Shown in pieces: positions 15,187 to 23,964 of a stretch of DNA of 64,000 nucleotides. The translations under genes were made by a program, and so were the position numbers. The DNA comes from JAJEEA01 sp965243615 (GTDB taxonomy: Bacteria > Acidobacteriota > Vicinamibacteria > Vicinamibacterales > UBA8438): positions 4,898,001 to 4,962,000 of the forward strand of contig CBDEVO010000003.1 of NCBI GenBank assembly GCA_965243615.1, written 5' to 3'. The notes beneath the pieces were generated by a model. It saw only the letters and a program-made list of their open reading frames with translations, searched no databases and had not been told where the DNA came from. Position 1 is the first letter of the stretch. Every line of letters begins with the position of its first letter.

Positions 15187-16137
15187 ATGTCACGTCTACT
15201 CAGAGAACAGCTCGTCTCCCGAGGGATCGCGGTCGCCGCCGTGCTGGCCGTTTTCGCCGCCAGCCCTGCGATCCGCGCGGCACAGGCCCAGGAAGCGGCC
15301 GACGAGCCCTTCATGGCGGGCGCGCCGCTCGATCTCTCGTCGAACGCCAAGACCTGGGGCGGCTTCCGGTTCGCCGAGAGCATGGCCTACGACGAGGCCC
15401 GCGACCTGTATGTCGCGGTCAACGCGGGGATCGCCCAGAACGTCATCCCGAACGACGGCTACATCTCGCTGATCAACCCCGACGGCTCGGCCCACACGCT
15501 GAAGTGGATCGGCGTGAACCGGAACGGGCTGACCCTGAACCACCCCCTCGGCAGCGACATCATCAACGGCCTGCTGTACGTGGCCGACATCAACGTGGTG
15601 CGCTCGTTCGACATGGAGAGCGGCGAGCCGCGGGGCAGCGTCGCGGTCGAGGACGCGCAGCGCTTCAACGACATCGAGGTCGCCGAGGACGGGACCATCT
15701 GGGCCACGCAGACCGGGACCGAGGAGAGCGGCACGTGGCGCCTGTACCGGATCGGGCCGGACGGTGACTCGTCGGTCGTCGTCGAGGGCGCGCCCCTCGC
15801 CCGTCCCAACGGCGTCGCCTTCGACCCCGACGGCAACATCGTCGTCGTGAACATCAACGACAACGCGGTGCTCACGTTCTCGCCCGACGGCGAGCTCGTC
15901 GGGACCGAGCACGCGGTGGACGGCGGCAACGACGGGCTGGTGATTCTGGACGACGGCACCAAGTACGTCTCCAGCGTCCGCATCGGCACCGTCTCGCGCA
16001 TCCGCCCCGGCGAGGAGGCCGAGGTCGTGGCGTCCGGCATCCCGAGCGCCGCCTCGATGGCCTACGACTCGAAGCGGAACCGGCTGCTCATCCCGATGAA
16101 CAACTGGAACGCCATCACCATCGTCGAGCTCGACTGA
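15187..16137 (+). CDS. Secreted SMP-30/gluconolactonase-like beta-propeller
   Basis: 316 residues from ATG 15187, chosen because GGAGGATT lies just upstream. Signal peptide (GIAVAAVLAVFAASPAIRAAQA) then a six-bladed propeller: ESMAYDEARDLYVAVNAG, IINGLLYVADINVVRSFD, RFNDIEVAEDGTIWATQTG, PNGVAFDPDGNIVVVNIND and SAASMAYDSKRNRLLIPMNN. The Asn/Asp positions that bind the divalent ion in SMP-30 lactonases are partly visible (RFNDIEV, RPNGVAF). Enzymatic substrate unknown. It precedes CobN-like 1 by 71 bases with a very strong hairpin between them. Confidence 0.78.
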   Translation: MSRLLREQLVSRGIAVAAVLAVFAASPAIRAAQAQEAADEPFMAGAPLDLSSNAKTWGGFRFAESMAYDEARDLYVAVNAGIAQNVIPNDGYISLINPDGSAHTLKWIGVNRNGLTLNHPLGSDIINGLLYVADINVVRSFDMESGEPRGSVAVEDAQRFNDIEVAEDGTIWATQTGTEESGTWRLYRIGPDGDSSVVVEGAPLARPNGVAFDPDGNIVVVNINDNAVLTFSPDGELVGTEHAVDGGNDGLVILDDGTKYVSSVRIGTVSRIRPGEEAEVVASGIPSAASMAYDSKRNRLLIPMNNWNAITIVELD

Positions 16138-16145
16138 CCGGACCC

Positions 16146-16185
16146 GCGTCGTCGGCGTCGCGGAAGCTGCCGACGCCGACGACGC
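16146..16185 (+). terminator. 15-bp perfect hairpin between the SMP-30 and CobN-like genes
   Basis: GCGTCGTCGGCGTCG (16146-16160) is exactly complementary to CGACGCCGACGACGC (16171-16185), with a 10-base loop. It starts 8 bases after the SMP-30 stop and ends 23 bases before the CobN-like start. It could be a terminator, an attenuator controlling the large downstream gene, or a stabilising 3' structure. No T-tract follows. Confidence 0.6.
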
Positions 16186-16208
16186 AACACCCGACGAAGG
16201 AGACCCGA

Positions 16209-19200
16209 ATGGCCGCGAGGACAGAACCGGCACGGTTGCGGACACGGTTGGCCGACGTGTGGTCCCATCGCAGGCGCATCGTGGCCGCGGCGCTCGCGGC
16301 CGCGGTGCTCTGGGGCGGGTTCGCCGCCTATCAGCGGCATCTCGCGGTCACGCGGGTCGCCTTCGTCAATTTCCCCGGCTTCCAGCTCGCGCGCATCGAG
16401 CGCGCGCGCCAGAGCGCGGCGGTGCGCGTCGAGTCGCTGGACCTGGCGTCGCTCGACCGCGTCGCCGACCATCCGGTCGCCTACGTCTTCGGGCGCGGCC
16501 TGCAGCTCGACGAGACCCAGCTCGAGTACCTTCGCGAAGCCGGCCGCCGGGGGACGCGCCTGTTCGTGCAGGGGGCCACGAACCCGGCCCTCGACGTCAC
16601 CAACCTGCGCGGCGCGCAGCTCGACGCGGCCAACGGCTACCTCGAGTTCGGGGGGGCCGAGAACTACGCCCGGCTGCTGAACTTCTCGCGCGTGGAGCTC
16701 GACGGCAAGTCGTTCCGCGCGGATCCCGTCGAGCCTCCCGTCGAGCGCTCCATGGACGTGCTGTTCCATCTCGACGACGACCTGACGTTCGAGACCGTCG
16801 ACGCGTTCGACGCCTACTACGGCGAGCAGGGGCTCTCCAAGGCGGGCGCCCCGAAGATCGCCCTGATCACGAGCGTGCCCGGCCCCTTCAACGCCAACCG
16901 GGACCACGTCGACGCGTTCATCCGCGCGCTGGAAGGCCGCGCGTGGAACGTCTACCCGATGGCCAGCGCCGAGAAGCGTCTCGACTTCCTCAAGCGCATC
17001 GACCCCGACCTCGTGGTGCTGATGCCGCACGGGCGGCTCACCCTGGGCCGCGCCGACGAGGCCATCGCGTGGCTGCGCGAGCGCGACATCCCCATGCTGA
17101 CGCCCCTGTCGGTGTTCCAGAACCACGACGAGTGGATGACCGACCAGCAGGGCATGGCGGGCGCACTGCTCACGATGAGCGTCGTCCTGCCGGAGCTCGA
17201 CGGCGGCATCGCCCCCTACGCGGTGGCGGCGCAGTTCACCGACGCGGACGGCTACGAGATCTTCGACGCCGTGCCGGGACGGCTCGACACCTTCTGCGAC
17301 CTCGTCGAGCGCTGGCTGGCGCTCAAGGCGAAGCCCAACCGCGACAAGCGCGTGGCCATCTACTACTACAAGGGACCCGGCAAGAACGCCATGAACGCGG
17401 GCAGCCTGGAGGTCGCGCCGAGCCTGCTGAACCTGCTGCGCTCGCTGCGCGACGCCGGCTACACGGTCGAGGGGCTCCCCGAGACCGACGACGAGTTCTG
17501 GGCGCTCGTCCAGGCGAAGGGTCCGGTGCTCGGACCGTACGCGCGCGGCGCGTTCGAGGAGTACGTGGCCGCCGGCGATTCGGCCCTGGTGCCGGCCGCC
17601 GAGTACGCCGCGTGGCTGGCGGAGGACCTCGAGCCGGGCATGCGCGACGCCGTCGTCGAACAGTACGGCCCCGCCCCGGGCGAGTACATGACGGTCGGCG
17701 AGGGCGACGAGGCCGCGCTGGCGGTGGCCCGCGTGCAGTTCGGCAACGTGGTCATCCTGCCGCAGCCCCTGCCGGGCGTCGGCGACGACACGTTCCGGCT
17801 CGTGCACGGCGCGCTGAAGGCCCCGCCCCATCCCTACGTGGCCTCCTACCTGTGGAGCCGCAACGCCTTCGGGGCCGACGCGGTGATGCACTTCGGCACC
17901 CACGGCAGCCTGGAGTTCAGGCCCTGGAAACAGATTGCGCTGTCGACCTTCGACTGGGCGGACGCCCTCGTCGGCGGGCTCCCGCACGTCTACGTCTACG
18001 TCATGAGCAACATAGGCGAGGGGATCATCGCCAAGCGCCGCTCCTACGCCACCACGGTGACCCACCTGACGCCGCCGTTCATGGAGGGCGGGCTGTACGA
18101 GGGACTGCGGCCGCTGCGGAACCGGCTCGACAGCTTCCGCAACGCGGCCGACGGGCCGGTCCGGGCCGAGCATGCGCGCACGATCCGGCGCCTGGCGACA
18201 GAGATGAGCCTGCACGTCGACCTCGGCCTCGACCCCGACGCCGCGTGGTCGGCGGACGACTTCTTCCGCCTGAGCAACCACGTCGAGACCATCGACGGGG
18301 AGAAGGTCACGCAGGGGCTCTACACCCTGGGCAGCGCCTTCACGACCGACGAGGTCGACTCGACGGCGGAGCTGATGGCTATCGATCCCATCGCCTACGC
18401 CCTCGCCCGCATCGACACAGTCAAGGGCGCGGTCGATGCCGACGACCTCGAGGACGAGGTGTACTTCGAGCGCCGCTACCGCCGGCGCGCGCGCGACGCG
18501 TACGCGCGGCGGGTCGCGGGTGCGAACGCCGGGGCGGTGCTCTCCGACCTCGTGGCGGACGCCGACCTGCAGCACGCCCACGCCTGGCGCGAGGCGTCGC
18601 GGCGGCCGTCGGACGACGACATCATCCGCGGCTTCATCTCGATGGGGGCGGGCGCGCGGAGCCGCCCCGACGCGGCGGTGTCGGCAGCGCGCGCGGGCGA
18701 GCTGGAGGACCTCGTGGCGCGCGTCATGCCGCATCCGCGAAAGGTCGAGTTCGTCGAGCGGCTGCAGTCGGAGCAGGAGTTCGCGCGGACGTCGCAACTG
18801 CTCGATCCCGTGCAGCGCGAGCGCGCCAGGACCATCGCCGCGGTCATCCCGCCGATGGCCGAGGCCATCGAGATCGCCGAGGACCCGGACGTGTTCGCGC
18901 TGCTCGAGGCGATGCAGGACGCGGCCCTCCGCGAGCGGACGTTCGCCCTGCTGAACGACCCGGGGCTCGTCGACCGCGTCGAGGAGGAGAAGCGGCGGCT
19001 GGCGGAGGAGCGGCTGGCGTTCGCGCTCGAGGCGCCGCAGGTCGAGGCCCTCGGGCGGGCGTGGGGCCACGAGTCGGCGGGCGAGCTGGTGACCGCCGCC
19101 AGCGAGGACATCGAGGGGGCGCTCTCGGCCGTGGCCTTCTACCGGGAGCACCGCACGACGCTTCGTGACCAGCTTTACGATGTCGACGCGCCGGCCGCCG

Positions 19201-20993
19201 ATGGCCTGCGGAAGATCCTGGACGACCCGGCGTTCGACCCGCGCCTCGACGCCGCCGTCGACGCGGCCGGCGTCGAGCTGGAGGCGCGCGCCGCCCGCGA
19301 CGCGGAGCTGGCCCGGGCGGTGCTGACGCTGGAGACGAGCGTGGCCGGCATCGACCGGCACCGGAAGGGCCTGCGCGACAGCTCGGACCTCGAGCTCACG
19401 AGCGTAGCGCGGGGCCTCGCCGGCGGCTACGTCGAGCCCTCACCCGGCGGCGACCCCATCGTCAACCCCGACGCCGTCCCCACCGGGCGCAACCTCTTCT
19501 CCATCGACGCGGAGAAGACGCCGTCGCCGGAGGCGTGGACGGTGGGGCGCGGGCTGGCGGAGGCGCTGCTCGACGAGCACCGCAGCCGGCACGACGCATG
19601 GCCCCGGAAGGTCGCCTTCACGCTCTGGCCGACCGACTTCATCGGCACCGAGGGGGCCACCATCGGCCAGATCTTCTACCTGCTCGGCGTCGAGCCGGTC
19701 TGGGACCCGTTCGGGCGGGTCGCCGACCTGCGCCTGATGCCGGCGGCCGACCTCGGCCGGCCTCGCATCGACGTCGTCGTCCAGACCGCCGGCCAGCTCC
19801 GCGACATCGCCGCCTCGCGCCTCGCCCTCATCAACCGCGCCGTCGCCATGGCCGCCGAGGCGCGCGACGCCGAGGCCCACGCCAACTTCGTCGAGGAGGG
19901 GCGGCTGCGCGCCGAGGAGGTGATGATGGCGAGGGGCCTCTCCCCCGCCGACGCGCGCCGCTACTCGACCCTGCGCGTCTTCGGCGGCGTGAACGGCAAC
20001 TACGGCACCGCCATCATGGAGATGGTCGAGAGCGGCGACCGCTGGGAGGAGGACGCCGAGGTTGCCGACCAGTACCTGCGCAACATGGGCGCGGTCTACG
20101 ACGAGGGCGAGCTCTGGAGCTTCTACGCCGACGGCCTCTTCGAGGCGGCCCTCGCCGGCACCGAGGTCGTCGTGCAGCCGCGGGAGAGCCACACCTGGGG
20201 CGCGCTGAGCCTGGACCACGTCTACGAGTTCATGGGCGGGCTGAGCCTCGCCGTCCGTCACGTGACGGGCCGGGACGCCGACGCCTACTTCAACGACTTC
20301 CGCAACGCCCAGCGGCCGCGGGTGACGGACCTCACCGAGACGGTGTGGACCGAGGCGCGGTCGACGCTGCTCAATCCCGCCTACATCGGGGAGATGCAGG
20401 AGGGCGGCGCCTCGTCGGCCGAGAAGTTCGCCGAGACGTTCCGCAACACCTACGGGTGGAACGTGATGAAGCCGGCCGCCATCGACGATGCGCTCTGGAA
20501 CGAGCTGTACGAGGTGTACGTCGACGACCGCCACGGCCTCGGGGTCGAGGACTTCTTCCGGCGGGAGAACCCGTACGCGCTGCAAGAGATGACGGCGGTG
20601 ATGCTGGAGACGGTGCGCAAGGGCCTCTGGGACGCCACGGCGCAGCAGGTGGCGGTGCTCGCGGAGCTCCACACCCGGCTGGTGGAGGAGTTCGAGGCGG
20701 GCTGCAGCGGCTTCGTCTGCGACAACGCGGCCCTGGCGGCGTTCATCGCCGAGCAGGCCCCGGCGGACCTCGCGGCCGCCTATCGCGGCGAGCTGCAGCG
20801 CAACCTGACGACGAGCGTGGAGCTGACGGAGGCGAGCGTGGTGCTGGCGCAGCAGGAGGCGGAGCCGCGGCCGGCGGACGCGGCGGCGGCCCGGCCGACG
20901 CCGGCTCGCCTGGCGTGGCTGGGGGCGATCATCGCGACCGGCCTGTTCGTGCTCGCGCTGCTCGTCCTGCGCCGGCGGCGGAGCACAACCTGA
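16209..20993 (+). CDS. Membrane-anchored CobN/HmuS-like chelatase-family protein, long form
   Basis: 1594 residues; ribosome site GAAGGAG. It has a CobN/magnesium-chelatase H-subunit body, with VMHFGTHGSLEFRPWKQ (about 560), GEGIIAKRRSYATTVTHLTPP, KVAFTLWPTDFIGTEGATIG and LRVFGGVNGNYGTAIMEMVE. Unlike cytosolic CobN it has an N-terminal helix (about 20-42) and a C-terminal anchor LAWLGAIIATGLFVLALLVL followed by RRRRS, so the body is probably periplasmic. No AAA+ partner (CobS/CobT, ChlI/D) is nearby. In Bacteroidota hmu operons such proteins (HmuS) act on haem. Residues about 792-1030, partly helical, have no counterpart in the second copy. Substrate inferred as a tetrapyrrole. Confidence 0.85.
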   Translation: MAARTEPARLRTRLADVWSHRRRIVAAALAAAVLWGGFAAYQRHLAVTRVAFVNFPGFQLARIERARQSAAVRVESLDLASLDRVADHPVAYVFGRGLQLDETQLEYLREAGRRGTRLFVQGATNPALDVTNLRGAQLDAANGYLEFGGAENYARLLNFSRVELDGKSFRADPVEPPVERSMDVLFHLDDDLTFETVDAFDAYYGEQGLSKAGAPKIALITSVPGPFNANRDHVDAFIRALEGRAWNVYPMASAEKRLDFLKRIDPDLVVLMPHGRLTLGRADEAIAWLRERDIPMLTPLSVFQNHDEWMTDQQGMAGALLTMSVVLPELDGGIAPYAVAAQFTDADGYEIFDAVPGRLDTFCDLVERWLALKAKPNRDKRVAIYYYKGPGKNAMNAGSLEVAPSLLNLLRSLRDAGYTVEGLPETDDEFWALVQAKGPVLGPYARGAFEEYVAAGDSALVPAAEYAAWLAEDLEPGMRDAVVEQYGPAPGEYMTVGEGDEAALAVARVQFGNVVILPQPLPGVGDDTFRLVHGALKAPPHPYVASYLWSRNAFGADAVMHFGTHGSLEFRPWKQIALSTFDWADALVGGLPHVYVYVMSNIGEGIIAKRRSYATTVTHLTPPFMEGGLYEGLRPLRNRLDSFRNAADGPVRAEHARTIRRLATEMSLHVDLGLDPDAAWSADDFFRLSNHVETIDGEKVTQGLYTLGSAFTTDEVDSTAELMAIDPIAYALARIDTVKGAVDADDLEDEVYFERRYRRRARDAYARRVAGANAGAVLSDLVADADLQHAHAWREASRRPSDDDIIRGFISMGAGARSRPDAAVSAARAGELEDLVARVMPHPRKVEFVERLQSEQEFARTSQLLDPVQRERARTIAAVIPPMAEAIEIAEDPDVFALLEAMQDAALRERTFALLNDPGLVDRVEEEKRRLAEERLAFALEAPQVEALGRAWGHESAGELVTAASEDIEGALSAVAFYREHRTTLRDQLYDVDAPAADGLRKILDDPAFDPRLDAAVDAAGVELEARAARDAELARAVLTLETSVAGIDRHRKGLRDSSDLELTSVARGLAGGYVEPSPGGDPIVNPDAVPTGRNLFSIDAEKTPSPEAWTVGRGLAEALLDEHRSRHDAWPRKVAFTLWPTDFIGTEGATIGQIFYLLGVEPVWDPFGRVADLRLMPAADLGRPRIDVVVQTAGQLRDIAASRLALINRAVAMAAEARDAEAHANFVEEGRLRAEEVMMARGLSPADARRYSTLRVFGGVNGNYGTAIMEMVESGDRWEEDAEVADQYLRNMGAVYDEGELWSFYADGLFEAALAGTEVVVQPRESHTWGALSLDHVYEFMGGLSLAVRHVTGRDADAYFNDFRNAQRPRVTDLTETVWTEARSTLLNPAYIGEMQEGGASSAEKFAETFRNTYGWNVMKPAAIDDALWNELYEVYVDDRHGLGVEDFFRRENPYALQEMTAVMLETVRKGLWDATAQQVAVLAELHTRLVEEFEAGCSGFVCDNAALAAFIAEQAPADLAAAYRGELQRNLTTSVELTEASVVLAQQEAEPRPADAAAARPTPARLAWLGAIIATGLFVLALLVLRRRRSTT

Positions 20994-21173
20994 CACGGCG
21001 GCGGCGCGGATCGGAGGGACCTCCTGCTCTTCCGGCTCGTCCGGGGGAGTTCGTGACGGCGCGGCTCGTCCGGCGGAGACGTCCGTCGCCGGCGGCAGAG
21101 CATAATCGACCCGGGCGCGCGCGGGCTTCGACGCGGGGCCCGGCCACGAGTTGTTCGGAGGTGGGAGACGACG

Positions 21174-23507
21174 ATGCGACGCATCTCTACCGCGGCCGCC
21201 CTGCTGGCGGTCCTCCTGACCGGCGGAACCGGCGCCGGCGTGACGGCGCACGCGCAGTCCCCACTGGCGCCGGCCGCGCCGCCGGAGACCGCGCCTCCCC
21301 TCCCCCACGCGTCGTCCGACGCGTCCGCGGCGTGGATCGGCGACGTGCTCTACGCGCACGCGGAACAACGGCCGCCCGCCTCGCGTGGCGCCGCGGACGG
21401 CGGAAGAGCGGCCCTCTACGCCCTCTCACCGGACGACGAATCCTGGACGACGGTCTGGACCGGCAGCCCGGTACGCGGCGCCGTGCTCGTCAGCGACGGA
21501 GAGGATCTCTACCGGGTGGGCGGCGCGGAGATCGCGGCGGCCCGTCGGGCCCGCCCGGACCTGGAGCGGTGGGCGTGGGCGGACCGGCGGTGGGTCGACC
21601 TGACGCCGATGCCGTCGGGCAGGACCGACCACGCGGCGGTCGTGGTCGGACGGCAGCTCTGGGTGATCGGCGGCTGGGCGCCCTCGGCCGCGGCCGAGGG
21701 GCCCCGCCGAGGACGCCGGCCGCCCCCCGTGCCGGCCGACGACTGGCGCAGCGACGTGCTCGTCGCCGATCTCGACGCCGACCCCGTGGCCTGGACCGTG
21801 GTGGAGACGGCCTCGCTGCGCATGCACTCCCTCGCCGCGGCCGTCCACGGCGACGCCATCTGGGTCGCCGGGGGCATGACGCCCCGGGGGCCGGGGCTCG
21901 AGGTGCACCGACTGGACCCGCGGACCCACACCCTGGCCCCGGCGCCCGCCCCGCCGGTGCGCGGCCGCGGCCGAGGCGTCGGCCTGGGCCTCGCCTCCGC
22001 CGGCGGCAGCCTGTACGCGAGCGAGCTGAACCAGTTGTACCGCCTCGACCCCGGCGCGGACGCCTGGCACGCGCTCGCCTACGAGATCGAGCCGGAACGC
22101 GCCAACCACGCGCTGGTGGGCGGACCGAGGGTACACGTGGTGGTGGGCGGACCGGGCGCGCACCCGCCGCTGGGCTCGGGCGTGCTGCACATCGTGGGGG
22201 GAGCCGCGCACGGCCGGACCTACGCCATCGTCGACCGCGTCGAGACCGCCTCGCTCCGGACGAGCGACATCGCCGACACGCCGCGGCGCGCCGAGGGCGC
22301 GGCCGGCGACCGGCCGCCTCTGGCCGGGGCCCGGCGCTGGCCCGGCTTTCGGGGACCGGCGTTCGGTCACAGCGAAGCCCGCGGCCTGCCGCTGACCTGG
22401 TCGGACGAGGAAGGCGTCGCGTGGCGGCACGCGATCGGCGGCTACGGTCAGTCGAGCCCCGTGGTCTGGGACGGCGTCGTGTTCGTCACCGCCATCGACG
22501 GCCCGATGCGCGAGACGCAGATCGTGGAGGCCGTCGACGCCGAGACCGGCGCGTTGCGGTGGCGCCACACCCTGGCGTCGAGCCAGCCCGTCGAGGTGAC
22601 GAACTTCGTGGCGAAGGCCGCGCCGACGCCCCGCGTCGACGCCGAGCGCGTCTACTACCTGTTCGAGAGCGGCGACCTCGGGGCCCTGGGCCACGACGGC
22701 GAGCCCGTCTGGTCCCGGTCGCTGAAGGCGGACTACGGCACCTTCGAGGGCTACGGCCTGGGCGGCTCGATCGCCGGCAACGACGAGGCGCTGTTCGTCC
22801 TCGCCGCCCACGACGGGCCGTCGTACCTGCTCGCCGTCGACCCCGCCACCGGCGAGACACGGTGGAAGGCGGACCGCCCCGCGAGGTCTTCCTGGACGAC
22901 GCCGCTCGTGGTGCCGGGGAACGGCGGAGAGCTCGTGGTCGTCAGCGTCGACGGCATGGTCGAGGCGTACGACGCGGGAACCGGCGAACGGGTCTGGTGG
23001 CTCGAAGGCCTCTCCGGCAACCGGCTTCCGTCGCCCGTCGTCGCCGGAGAGCGCATCGTCGTCCCCTCGATGGACTCGGGGTCCAATCTCGCCCTGCCCA
23101 TCGACCACCGCGGGCGCCTCGGGAACGAGCAGGTGATCTGGCGCGGCCAGAGCGCGACGGCGTCGATGTCGTCGCCGGTGGTGACCGGCGAGTCGGTCTG
23201 GTTCACCAACTCCCGGGGCGTCATCCGCAGCCTGGCGCTCGAATCCGGCCGGTCGCGATGGGCGGTCCGCCTGGCGTCTCCCGCGTGGGCGACGCCCATC
23301 GTCAACGGCGACCGCGTCTACCTGTTCGGGACCGACGGCGCGGGCTCGGTCTTCGCCGCGGACGCAGCCGAGCCGGTCGAGCTGGCCAGGAACGCGCTGA
23401 CCGTCTCCGATCGGCTGTACGGGGTCGCCGCCGTCGACGGCGCGTTCTTCGTCAGGACCGGCCGCGAGCTGATCCGCATCGGTCGCGGCGGCGCGACCGG
23501 GGACTGA
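21174..23507 (+). CDS. Secreted two-propeller protein: kelch-like domain fused to PQQ-like domain
   Basis: 777 residues with a signal peptide (LLAVLLTGGTGAGVTAHAQ). Residues about 40-370 hold kelch-type blades (GRTDHAAVVVGRQLWVIGGW, SLAAAVHGDAIWVAGGMTP). After a linker, GARRWPGFRGPAFGHSEARG opens a second propeller with PQQ-like W-motifs (AVDAETGALRWRHTL, AVDPATGETRWKAD, YDAGTGERVWWLEG). No haem or catalytic motif is seen. Encoded 180 bases after CobN-like 1 and 38 bases before the fourth RGPPA gene, so probably part of the same envelope system, perhaps as a binding scaffold. Confidence 0.75.
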   Translation: MRRISTAAALLAVLLTGGTGAGVTAHAQSPLAPAAPPETAPPLPHASSDASAAWIGDVLYAHAEQRPPASRGAADGGRAALYALSPDDESWTTVWTGSPVRGAVLVSDGEDLYRVGGAEIAAARRARPDLERWAWADRRWVDLTPMPSGRTDHAAVVVGRQLWVIGGWAPSAAAEGPRRGRRPPPVPADDWRSDVLVADLDADPVAWTVVETASLRMHSLAAAVHGDAIWVAGGMTPRGPGLEVHRLDPRTHTLAPAPAPPVRGRGRGVGLGLASAGGSLYASELNQLYRLDPGADAWHALAYEIEPERANHALVGGPRVHVVVGGPGAHPPLGSGVLHIVGGAAHGRTYAIVDRVETASLRTSDIADTPRRAEGAAGDRPPLAGARRWPGFRGPAFGHSEARGLPLTWSDEEGVAWRHAIGGYGQSSPVVWDGVVFVTAIDGPMRETQIVEAVDAETGALRWRHTLASSQPVEVTNFVAKAAPTPRVDAERVYYLFESGDLGALGHDGEPVWSRSLKADYGTFEGYGLGGSIAGNDEALFVLAAHDGPSYLLAVDPATGETRWKADRPARSSWTTPLVVPGNGGELVVVSVDGMVEAYDAGTGERVWWLEGLSGNRLPSPVVAGERIVVPSMDSGSNLALPIDHRGRLGNEQVIWRGQSATASMSSPVVTGESVWFTNSRGVIRSLALESGRSRWAVRLASPAWATPIVNGDRVYLFGTDGAGSVFAADAAEPVELARNALTVSDRLYGVAAVDGAFFVRTGRELIRIGRGGATGD

Positions 23508-23545
23508 GCCGGGCGAATCCGTCCCGTCACCGCGCAAGCAGAGCC

Positions 23546-23830
23546 ATGACGAAGCCACGCCGGCCGATCGCATCCGCGGTGCTGGTGCTGGCGTACGCCC
23601 TGGTGCCGGCCAGCTTCCTCGCTCACGGGCACGACGACGGGAGCTTCGACGGTCACGATCACGGCTGCGCCCTCTGCTGTCTCGGCGACCATTCCACGGA
23701 GGCGACGACGGCTGCAGCGCCCGCCCCGGCGGCGCCGATCCCGCTGGCGCTCATTGCCGCGCCGACCCGCCACCGGCGCGGCTTCCCGGCCGCGCCCGAC
23801 CCGGGCCCCACCCGCGGCCCGCCCGCGTAG
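23546..23830 (+). CDS. Small secreted His/Cys protein with C-terminal RGPPA (fourth family member)
   Basis: 94 residues from ATG 23546. Signal-peptide-like start (IASAVLVLAYALVPASFLA), then HGHDDGSFDGHDHGCALCCL and GDHS, an Ala/Pro linker, and the end DPGPTRGPPA. The HxH plus CxxCC cluster matches the plan of the genes at 12953, 14326 and 14765, although the sequences between the motifs are unrelated. It lies between the double-propeller gene and the second TonB receptor. The fixed C-terminus across unlike linkers suggests that RGPPA itself is recognised by something. Confidence 0.62.
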   Translation: MTKPRRPIASAVLVLAYALVPASFLAHGHDDGSFDGHDHGCALCCLGDHSTEATTAAAPAPAAPIPLALIAAPTRHRRGFPAAPDPGPTRGPPA

Positions 23831-23964
23831 GCACCTCCTGTCGCCGCGTCGACACCGGTTGCTCTGGAAGGAGCATCCGCGTGTCGGCCATTCGAACCGT
23901 GGGAATCGGCGGCTCGCCGGCCGGGAAGTCCGGTGCGCGACCGCCGCGGAGGTGTGACGTGAGA

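Noticed and set aside
16062..19361. Very long open frame on the minus strand opposite CobN-like 1 (about 1100 codons), rich in His, Arg, Val and Glu
   Set aside because: Antisense shadow of a high-GC gene: its composition mirrors third-position G/C on the other strand, it has no ribosome site and no recognisable domain.
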